From contig QMNM01000139.1 in the NCBI GenBank assembly GCA_003647765.1, forward strand, positions 1-5,129: DNA of 5,129 bases. The letters are read 5' to 3'. Position 1 is the stretch's first letter; each line of letters opens with the position of its first letter. A program made the position numbers and the translations under genes. The notes below the pieces were generated by a model. The model saw only the letters and a program-made list of their open reading frames with translations. It was not told where the DNA came from and ran no database searches. This stretch comes from Candidatus Cloacimonadota bacterium (GTDB lineage Bacteria > Cloacimonadota > Cloacimonadia > JGIOTU-2 > B8-G9). Positions 1 to 5,129 of the stretch are shown here, piece by piece.

Positions 1-5
1 AGAAG

Positions 6-25
6 CCCACAGTTTTAACTGTGGG
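6..25. repeat. REP-like perfect palindromic hairpin
   Basis: The arms CCCACAGTT (6-14) and AACTGTGGG (17-25) are exact reverse complements separated by two bases. They would fold as an 8-bp stem with a 4-base loop. No T-run follows on either strand, so a simple intrinsic terminator is unlikely. The GTGGG-ended arms resemble the short palindromes mobilised by RAYT (Y1 transposase-like) proteins in many environmental bacteria. That link comes from memory of the motif class and no transposase lies in the window. Confidence 0.6.
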
Positions 26-35
26 TAAAATGTAA

Positions 36-68
36 AAAAACCTAATTCTAACCACTTCAGTGGTTTTT
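36..68. terminator. Possible weak bidirectional terminator hairpin
   Basis: AACCACT (50-56) and AGTGGTT (59-65) form an inverted repeat around a two-base centre, followed on the plus strand by a short T-run (64-68). On the minus strand, which is the direction of apbE, a run of seven T lies about nine bases past the stem. A competing pairing joins AAAAACC (36-42) with GGTTTTT (62-68). The stem is short and AT-rich, so termination would be weak. It may equally be a second REP-like palindrome beside the one at 6-25. Confidence 0.35.
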
Positions 69-102
69 AGACTAGGATCATTAGTTTTTGAAAATTTTAA
101 TT

Positions 103-143
103 GTAAGTTAATCCTTGCACTATCTGCGCAAGGTCAGTTAATC
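103..143. repeat. Small hairpin flanked by short direct repeats at the apbE 3' end
   Basis: CCTTGC (113-118) and GCAAGG (128-133) form a 6-bp stem with a 9-base loop. The hairpin is bracketed by two copies of GTNAGTTAATC (103-113 and 133-143) that differ at one position. The second copy overlaps the apbE stop codon. On the minus strand the hairpin is the first structure after apbE, but it has no T-run behind it, so it is not a convincing terminator. Confidence 0.45.
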
Positions 144-1143
144 ATTTTACATCTATTAAATATCGGTCAAAGCCATCAGACATTTTATAGTTTAGTTTAT
201 CATTCTTTTCCCAAATAATGAAAGCATCTATATCTGGAATAGAATCTATCAAATTTAATCCATTCTCCAGTCCCATTACAAAAACAGCAGTGGACAAAGC
301 ATCAGCTAAGCATGCCTTATCAGCAATGACAGTTACACTTACAAGATCATTAGCAGGCATTCCAGTTTTTGGATTGATAATATGATGATAACGCATCCCA
401 TCTTTGATAAAATACCGTTCATAATCACCAGATGTAACCACAGATTTATTGTTCACTGAGATTGTAGCAAAAATTTCACCTTTATCTCTTGGATGTTGGA
501 TACCGATTTTCCATTTATCAGGATTATTATTATCCAATAAAAACATATCTCCACCTACATTGATAAAACCTTTATCTATTTCTTCATCTCGTAAAAACTC
601 AATAGCTTTATCAATAATATAGCCCTTTGCAATACCTCCAAGATCAATCTCTATTCCTTTGCTCTCTTTATATAAACTGTCATTACTTACTCTTATTTTC
701 CTGTAATCTACATAAGGCAACAATTCCTTTATCTCTGCTTGATTAGGATAAAAATTCTCAACAAAATCACATCTATTACAAATTTTTCCAACAGTAATAT
801 CAAAAGCCCCACTCGTTAATTTGCTTATTTCTTCTGATTTCCTTATTAAATCTGATGTTTCTGATGAAATTTTAATAGAATTTCTATCACTATGATTTAT
901 ATTATAAACTTCACTATTTGGAATATGCGAAGATAATATTTTTTCATATTTTCTCATTAGATTGAAAGTTGAATCAGCCAAAATTCTTGCTCTTTTTGGT
1001 TTCTGATAGATTGCCACTTCCACATAAGTCCCTAATAGATAATCCACTTTTCTATATAAATTTGGCTTTTGATAGAACAATCTAATGCTTATTATACCTA
1101 TTATAAGAAGCAATAGAATAATCTGATATGTTCTCTTTTTCAT
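142..1143 (-). CDS. apbE: FAD:protein FMN transferase, ApbE family, membrane-anchored
   Basis: This enzyme cleaves FAD in a Mg-dependent reaction and links FMN through a phosphoester to a Thr or Ser of extracytoplasmic flavoproteins such as RnfG and NqrC. The 333 residues are the usual family length. Visible family blocks are LLGTYVEV (36-43), HIPNSEVYNIN (73-83), SGAFDITVGK (111-120), IDLGGIAKGY (166-175), INVGGD (194-199), WKIGIQHP (211-218), TSGDYERYF (237-245), YHHIINPKTGMPA (252-264) and the metal-site block ADALSTAVFVMG (280-291). Residues 1-24 are a Lys/Arg start and a hydrophobic stretch with no lipobox Cys, so it is probably an uncleaved membrane anchor rather than a lipoprotein. CNRC (122-125) stands where many relatives have a Trp-containing segment. 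The ATG at 1143 lacks a recognisable Shine-Dalgarno sequence. An in-frame TAA ten codons upstream (1171-1173) leaves no better start. The target flavoprotein is not in the window. Confidence 0.95.
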   Translation of the reverse strand: MKKRTYQIILLLLIIGIISIRLFYQKPNLYRKVDYLLGTYVEVAIYQKPKRARILADSTFNLMRKYEKILSSHIPNSEVYNINHSDRNSIKISSETSDLIRKSEEISKLTSGAFDITVGKICNRCDFVENFYPNQAEIKELLPYVDYRKIRVSNDSLYKESKGIEIDLGGIAKGYIIDKAIEFLRDEEIDKGFINVGGDMFLLDNNNPDKWKIGIQHPRDKGEIFATISVNNKSVVTSGDYERYFIKDGMRYHHIINPKTGMPANDLVSVTVIADKACLADALSTAVFVMGLENGLNLIDSIPDIDAFIIWEKNDKLNYKMSDGFDRYLIDVK

Positions 1144-1150
1144 AATTTGA

Positions 1151-1285
1151 CACAGAAAAACACTGAAAGATTAGCCACGAAGTTCACGAAGCAACTCTAA
1201 GGAATAAAAGAAAAAATAAAAGAAAAACAACTTAGTGTAATTTAGTGTTCTTGGTGGCTGAAAAATTAGCCACGAAGTTCACGAA
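1151..1285. repeat. Composite CACNAAR repeat element, direct and inverted
   Basis: Two 28-bp copies (1163-1190 and 1258-1285) differ at one base and lie 95 bp apart. The last 21 bases of each copy are identical. Between them, 1231-1258 is an imperfect inverted copy: its reverse complement begins AGCCACCAAGAACAC, against AGCCACGAAGTTCAC in the direct copies. The core is a heptamer near CACNAAR. It sits at 1176, 1185, 1271 and 1280 on the plus strand and at 1231-1237, 1241-1247 and 1250-1256 on the minus strand, with 9-10 bp spacing inside each cluster. Two looser matches are at 1151 and 1161. The element fills the leader region of apbE and could fold into a long hairpin around the A-rich centre at about 1195-1230. 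I see no ORF in it and no convincing promoter. Confidence 0.7.
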
Positions 1286-1304
1286 TAAATTTTTTGTTAT
1301 TTGT

Positions 1305-1349
1305 AATTTGACATTTTATTAGAAATTAGACATTTGGAATTAGTCATTT
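1305..1349. repeat. Three imperfect 12-bp repeats, AATTWGNCATTT
   Basis: AATTTGACATTT (1305-1316), AATTAGACATTT (1324-1335) and AATTAGTCATTT (1338-1349) are related 12-mers at 19- and 14-bp steps. The third overlaps the stop codon and last codons of the DUF2723-TPR gene, whose tail reads KND-stop through it. A partial match, AATTTGACA, lies next to the apbE start (1144-1152). No function is visible. It may be decayed simple repeat. Confidence 0.4.
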
Positions 1350-4069
1350 TTTTGTGTGCTATTCTCTTTTACATCTATTTCTTCTCTAAATTGCTTCTGA
1401 AAATGGTCAAAGATTTGTTTATTTCTCTTGTCTATTTCCATCCATTTATCCATAAATTTCAGTCCTTTTTCATATAACTTTTTATCCTGACATATTCCCA
1501 AATATTGTAATTTGGCTCTGCGATCATTAGGATCAATATCCAATACTTGTTCTAAAACAACTAATGCACTATCTATTTTATCCATTTTCAGTAAATACAT
1601 AGATTTCTGATTGTATAAATTCTTATTAGTCGGACTTGCTTCAATAGCCAGAGATGTAAATTTTACGGCATTTTCATAATCTTTTTCCTGTGCATACATA
1701 CTGGCTAAGGTAGGATAGAACCGTGTTTTATCTTCGGTAAATTCACTTGCTTTTTGTAAGTATTCAATAGCTTTTTTCATATCACTTTGTTGACGACACG
1801 CTTCTGACATTCGCAGGAAAGCCGCTCCATAATTATTTACTAACCGCCTCATATTTTCATCTTTGTATAACTTCTCATTGAATATGCCACCATAGTCATA
1901 AACCTCTTCAATATTATATTTCAAGCGTTGAACATTGATTTGATATTTTCCCTTTTTATCAACCAATCTATCAGCCATTCCTTCACTACTTAAATAATCA
2001 CCAAACCCGACATTATCAGATACAGTTACTGCAAAATAAATTGGCCTTTTACCAAAGTTCTCTTTAATAATCCGTAAAACCATCTGATCTTTGACATATA
2101 GAACTTTTCCTTTTTCAAAAGTAACTACTATATTATCGCCAACTTTGAATTGCATTTTTTTAGGCAGTTGTATAGGTTGTAATCTATCAATAGCCCTATC
2201 AGAAAGATTAATAATTACTCCACCTTGATCGCGTAATTGCTTAATATACCATGGTGTATTCAATAAACTCAGATTAGCCACTGTTACATCTTTTCTAATT
2301 CCAGTTAGATTTTTTCTAGCTTTTTGCATTTGATAAATTTTACGCTCAACTAAGGACATTTCAGACACAGGTTTATCCGTATCAATAACATTGTGTAATT
2401 CTCTATACTTTTCTTTATCTTGTTCTTTTTCTATCTTTATAATATCTTTTGCTTTTGGGTCATAATTTGCCTGTGCATACCAGAGTGGGAAAGTATCATT
2501 GTCTCCATTTGTAAATATAATTGCGTTCTCTTCAACTGTATTCAGAATATTCTGACCATAGCCCAAAGCAATATATTCACCTCTTCTATCGTGCTTATGG
2601 AATTGTGATAAAAGATTAACAACTGGCAAGAATGACAATATAATAATTAGAATACCAGCAACAAACTTTAATCTGATTTTAGTTTTTACATATTCATATA
2701 TACCAAGACAACCAATGCCCATCCACATAGCCCAGAATGTATAAGCAGTAACAAAGAAATATGGACGCACTCTTGGTTCGTGGTCAGTTATATTCATAAC
2801 ATACACCATAGCGAAACTTGACATAAAAAATAATGCAAATAGATAAGCAAATGAACGCTTACTTTTTTTAAATTGAAACATTGCTCCTATTGCGCCCAAA
2901 ACAGCTACAAGTAAATTTGCTAAATTAAAAATCAAGTTCTGAGGAATATGCAAAAAATTCCCAATCGTCTCAGCATCAAAAAATTGCCAACTGAAATACC
3001 GAGTAAACTGCATTGTGAATTGATACCACAGCTGTTTGAGATATGGAATTGGTATAAGAGGATAGCCGAGTTTACTAACATCAACATTTCTGATAAACAT
3101 ATTAGAAGGGCCATACTGTTTGCGGAATATATAATCAACAAATCTTTGCCAACTGCTCGGGTCTCCTTCATTTATAAATGGATTAGTAGAAGCTCTAATC
3201 GGAAGAATTAAGTGCGCACTAAATCCTAATAATACTAATGTTAACGCAAGCCACCAGCTTCTTTTATCTACATAGTCCCGTAAATAATAAATCATCAGTC
3301 CAACAATAAAAATAGCAATAGTGTACTTTGATAAACTCGCTTGATTAAATCCAGAACCGATCTCAAACATTACAAGATAAAGGATTATTCCTATTACTGA
3401 ATAAATTATTAGTTTTTTCCAGAAATCCTTATCTATCTTTAGCAAGGGATAAACAGCGATGAACAAAATAGCCGGAGCAATCTGCAAGACAGTTTGATGA
3501 ATTCCAAATCCAAGAGAGAACAGGTAGATTATCAAAAGTAGAATTTTCTGATGAGTGAAATTCTTACCTCTATTTTTTTCTGTCCATACTAAAATTAACC
3601 AGACAATAATACTTATAAAAAAACTAAGTCCGCTAAGCACTTCTGCTTCAATAGAATTGTCCCAGAATGTATTAGAAAAACCAATAAGTGTCGCACCAAT
3701 AATACCAGCAAAATAACATTTCCATGCTTTCTGTTCCCATATTGCTACTAATTTAACAATGGCTAAATATGTAAATAAGACAGCAAGAGAACCGAATAGT
3801 ACAGATAAAGTATTCACTTTTTGAGCCACAGGGATTCCGAACGGCAATAATGTAATAATTTTGCCTAATATCACATAAAATGGATTCCCAGGTGGATGAG
3901 GCACGCCTAAAATATTACTGACTGTTATATACTCTCCACAATCCCAAAAAGATACAGATGGAGCTTTTGTAATAAAAAATATAATGAAAGTAAATAGAAA
4001 AATACTTAATCCAATTATGGAGTTCACATTACGATTAATTTTTACATTAGTTATCTTTTTATTATTCAT
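1340..4069 (-). CDS. DUF2723 (GT117-type, TMEM260-like) membrane glycosyltransferase with C-terminal TPR repeats
   Basis: The 909-residue protein has an N-terminal polytopic membrane part, a soluble region and C-terminal TPRs. Hydrophobic segments include about 18-34, 88-105, 120-135, 146-162, 176-210, 219-235, 250-263 and 272-290, with more near 380-400, 408-425, 437-457 and 467-487. DUF2723 blocks are FWDCGEY (41-47) and HPPGNPFY (58-65) in the first loop, NSIEAEV (138-144), GFGIHQT (187-193), LPIRASTNPFINEGDPSSW (289-307), HEPRVRPYFF (430-439), GDNDTFPLWY (522-531), LLNTPWYIKQL (602 onward) and RPIYFAVTV (675 onward). In GT-C enzymes an acidic residue in the first loop is catalytic, so D43 or E46 is the candidate. 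The human relative TMEM260 is a protein O-mannosyltransferase; donor and acceptor here are unknown. About four TPRs span 749-883. The ATG at 4069 follows AGGGGA with five-base spacing. An insertion at about 534-591 is unusual. It is sometimes annotated simply as a DUF2723 or TPR protein. Confidence 0.9.
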   Translation of the reverse strand: MNNKKITNVKINRNVNSIIGLSIFLFTFIIFFITKAPSVSFWDCGEYITVSNILGVPHPPGNPFYVILGKIITLLPFGIPVAQKVNTLSVLFGSLAVLFTYLAIVKLVAIWEQKAWKCYFAGIIGATLIGFSNTFWDNSIEAEVLSGLSFFISIIVWLILVWTEKNRGKNFTHQKILLLIIYLFSLGFGIHQTVLQIAPAILFIAVYPLLKIDKDFWKKLIIYSVIGIILYLVMFEIGSGFNQASLSKYTIAIFIVGLMIYYLRDYVDKRSWWLALTLVLLGFSAHLILPIRASTNPFINEGDPSSWQRFVDYIFRKQYGPSNMFIRNVDVSKLGYPLIPIPYLKQLWYQFTMQFTRYFSWQFFDAETIGNFLHIPQNLIFNLANLLVAVLGAIGAMFQFKKSKRSFAYLFALFFMSSFAMVYVMNITDHEPRVRPYFFVTAYTFWAMWMGIGCLGIYEYVKTKIRLKFVAGILIIILSFLPVVNLLSQFHKHDRRGEYIALGYGQNILNTVEENAIIFTNGDNDTFPLWYAQANYDPKAKDIIKIEKEQDKEKYRELHNVIDTDKPVSEMSLVERKIYQMQKARKNLTGIRKDVTVANLSLLNTPWYIKQLRDQGGVIINLSDRAIDRLQPIQLPKKMQFKVGDNIVVTFEKGKVLYVKDQMVLRIIKENFGKRPIYFAVTVSDNVGFGDYLSSEGMADRLVDKKGKYQINVQRLKYNIEEVYDYGGIFNEKLYKDENMRRLVNNYGAAFLRMSEACRQQSDMKKAIEYLQKASEFTEDKTRFYPTLASMYAQEKDYENAVKFTSLAIEASPTNKNLYNQKSMYLLKMDKIDSALVVLEQVLDIDPNDRRAKLQYLGICQDKKLYEKGLKFMDKWMEIDKRNKQIFDHFQKQFREEIDVKENSTQKND

Positions 4070-4073
4070 ATTT

Positions 4074-4079
4074 TCCCCT
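4074..4079 (-). promoter_or_regulatory. Shine-Dalgarno-like site of the DUF2723 gene
   Basis: On the minus strand AGGGGA lies upstream of the ATG, with five bases (AAAAT) between the last G and the start codon. AGGGG can pair with the anti-Shine-Dalgarno sequence through one G-U pair. It supports the start at 4069. Confidence 0.6.
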
Positions 4080-4186
4080 ATTCTATTTTTTGGAGAAATT
4101 TTTTTGGGGTAACTTTTCTGTCAATTGTTTTAATAGAAAAAATAAGACAAGAAATGACTTATCCCAATAATATCAAGTTATTTGAA

Positions 4187-4195
4187 ATTATAGCA
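4187..4195 (-). promoter_or_regulatory. Candidate extended -10 promoter for the DUF2723 gene
   Basis: The minus strand reads TGCTATAAT, a perfect extended -10 (TGN plus TATAAT), just downstream of the proS stop. No good -35 hexamer lies 16-18 bp upstream, which extended -10 promoters can tolerate. Transcription from here would start near 4180 and give a leader of about 110 nt before the DUF2723 start. In an AT-rich intergenic region a chance match is possible. Confidence 0.4.
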
Positions 4196-4230
4196 TTCCA
4201 TAACTATTTTCATTCAGAATTAACGAATCC

Positions 4231-5129
4231 TCATAAATCATCTCTTTTTAGTAATTCCACAATTTTTCCCAATATATCATCAAATTCTAATGTTAATTTT
4301 TCACCTGTCTTACGAATTTTGATTTCCACCTGTTCATTTCTAAAACTTCTCATTCCAATAATAATCTGAATCGGAATGCCAATCAAATCAGCATCATTGA
4401 ATTTAATGCCGGCTCTTTCATCTCTATCATCATAAAGCACTTCAATATTTTCATCAAGCAATGCGTGATAGAGATTTTCTGAGAACTCAGCCAAATCCTC
4501 ATCTTTAGTCAACTGCAAAATCTCCACCTGAAATGGTGCAATTTTAAGAGGCCAGATAATCCCTTTTTCATCATAATTCTGTTCAATTGCAGCTGCTATG
4601 GTTCTTGTAACACCAATTCCATAACAGCCCATCTGATAATATTGACTATCGCCCTTTTCATCTTGAAATACAGCATTCATTGACTTGCTGTATTTATCAC
4701 CTAATTCAAAAACCTGTCCCACTTCAATGCCACGATATAAACTAAGTGGATTGCCACATTTTGGGCATTTATCTCCAGCATTTGCTAATACAAAATCACT
4801 GTATTCATCAATTTTAATATCCCGCTCAACATTGACATTCAAAAAATGATAATCCTTCTCATTAGCACCTGTAACCATATTTCTCATCAATTTCAGATTA
4901 TTATCAGAGTATATCCTAATCTCAAATTCTCTCTTCTCCCTTACTCCCTTCTCCTTTTCTATATTTACAGGACCGACAAAACCATTTGGCAATCCTAAAA
5001 CATTATTTATCTCATCATCAGTTGCTAAATATAATGTAGTCTCTTTAAGGAAATTGGTAACTTTGACCTCATTTATTTCTCTATCCCCACGAATCAGTAT
5101 AGCAACGAAATCATCATCAGCTTTATAAA
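4231..5129 (-). CDS. proS: Prolyl-tRNA synthetase, bacterial type, C-terminal part (5' end outside window)
   Basis: This cytoplasmic class II synthetase charges tRNA-Pro with proline. The frame is open from the right edge to the TGA at 4231-4233, giving 298 complete residues against about 570 for the whole bacterial-type enzyme. The TTG at 4992 is internal, because recognisable ProRS sequence continues upstream of it. The fragment begins inside the INS editing domain, with VAILIRGDREINEVK (5062 upward) and the GFVGP form of the GXXXP loop (4969-4983). It continues through VTGANEKDYH, a CPKC pair (4756-4767) and RGIEVGQVFELGDKYS. Class II motif 3 is GCYGIGVTR, with GIGVTR at 4603-4620. The anticodon-binding domain follows from APFQVEIL through DDRDERAGIKFNDADLIGIP to the end. 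The INS domain distinguishes this from the archaeal/eukaryotic-type ProRS and predicts hydrolysis of Ala-tRNA-Pro. No strong terminator follows the stop codon. Confidence 0.97.
   Translation of the reverse strand, partial: YKADDDFVAILIRGDREINEVKVTNFLKETTLYLATDDEINNVLGLPNGFVGPVNIEKEKGVREKREFEIRIYSDNNLKLMRNMVTGANEKDYHFLNVNVERDIKIDEYSDFVLANAGDKCPKCGNPLSLYRGIEVGQVFELGDKYSKSMNAVFQDEKGDSQYYQMGCYGIGVTRTIAAAIEQNYDEKGIIWPLKIAPFQVEILQLTKDEDLAEFSENLYHALLDENIEVLYDDRDERAGIKFNDADLIGIPIQIIIGMRSFRNEQVEIKIRKTGEKLTLEFDDILGKIVELLKRDDL

Noticed and set aside
1168-1194. Possible apbE promoter TTGCTT (1189-1194) and TAATCT (1168-1173) on the minus strand
   Set aside because: The spacer is only 15 bp, both hexamers are imperfect, and they lie within the CACGAAG repeat, so a chance match is as likely.
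1151-1285. CRISPR array
   Set aside because: There are only two near-identical 28-bp copies 95 bp apart, the intervening DNA is an inverted relative of the repeat, and no cas gene is present.
2420-3211. Small open frames on the plus strand (2420-2608, 2948-3211) and in another minus frame (2932-3171)
   Set aside because: They lie wholly inside the well-supported DUF2723 coding sequence in other frames, and their translations show no recognisable domain.
142-4069. A dedicated operon or new system linking the DUF2723 glycosyltransferase and ApbE
   Set aside because: The genes are co-oriented but separated by 196 bp of repeat-rich DNA, and no shared substrate or pathway is evident, so adjacency alone does not support a functional link.
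4119-4124. Consensus -35 hexamer TTGACA on the minus strand upstream of the DUF2723 gene
   Set aside because: At 16-18 bp spacing only AAATTT-like sequence is found. The TAGAAT at 4080-4085 is too far away (33 bp) and too close to the start codon, so no complete promoter is supported.
4154-4369. Plus-strand open frame over the proS 3' end
   Set aside because: It overlaps the conserved ProRS anticodon-binding domain on the opposite strand and its translation shows no recognisable motif.
4990-4992. TTG as a start codon for the proS frame
   Set aside because: The frame stays open to the window edge and encodes recognisable INS-domain sequence (VAILIRGD, NEVK) upstream, so this codon is an internal Leu.

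Overview
The window is an AT-rich (roughly one-third G+C by eye) bacterial segment with three genes, all on the minus strand. In transcription order they are: the C-terminal half of a bacterial-type prolyl-tRNA synthetase (proS, running off the right edge); a large DUF2723/GT117-type polytopic membrane glycosyltransferase with C-terminal TPR repeats; and a membrane-anchored ApbE-type FAD:protein FMN transferase. The AT-rich composition and the DUF2723-TPR architecture fit an anaerobic member of the FCB group or a neighbouring candidate phylum (for example Cloacimonadota). No rRNA or other phylogenetic anchor is present, so this placement is a weak inference.

Layout from right to left: proS occupies 5129-4231. 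A 161-bp gap (4070-4230) holds a good extended -10 promoter candidate and a G-rich ribosome binding site. The DUF2723 gene occupies 4069-1340. A 196-bp gap (1144-1339) holds a striking cluster of CACNAAR heptamers in direct and inverted orientation, plus a degenerate 12-bp repeat that runs into the stop codon of the DUF2723 gene. apbE occupies 1143-142. The last 141 bp contain three small hairpins and no gene.

The genes do not form an obvious pathway. proS serves translation. The DUF2723 protein probably transfers a sugar from a lipid donor to exported proteins or envelope glycans. The ApbE protein attaches FMN covalently to extracytoplasmic flavoproteins such as the RnfG/NqrC type. The gaps of more than 150 bp and the promoter candidate argue for separate transcription rather than one tight operon. 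I see no mobile-element gene, CRISPR array, tRNA or rRNA. No new multi-gene system is evident. The least explained sequence is the repeat-bearing non-coding DNA on either side of apbE.
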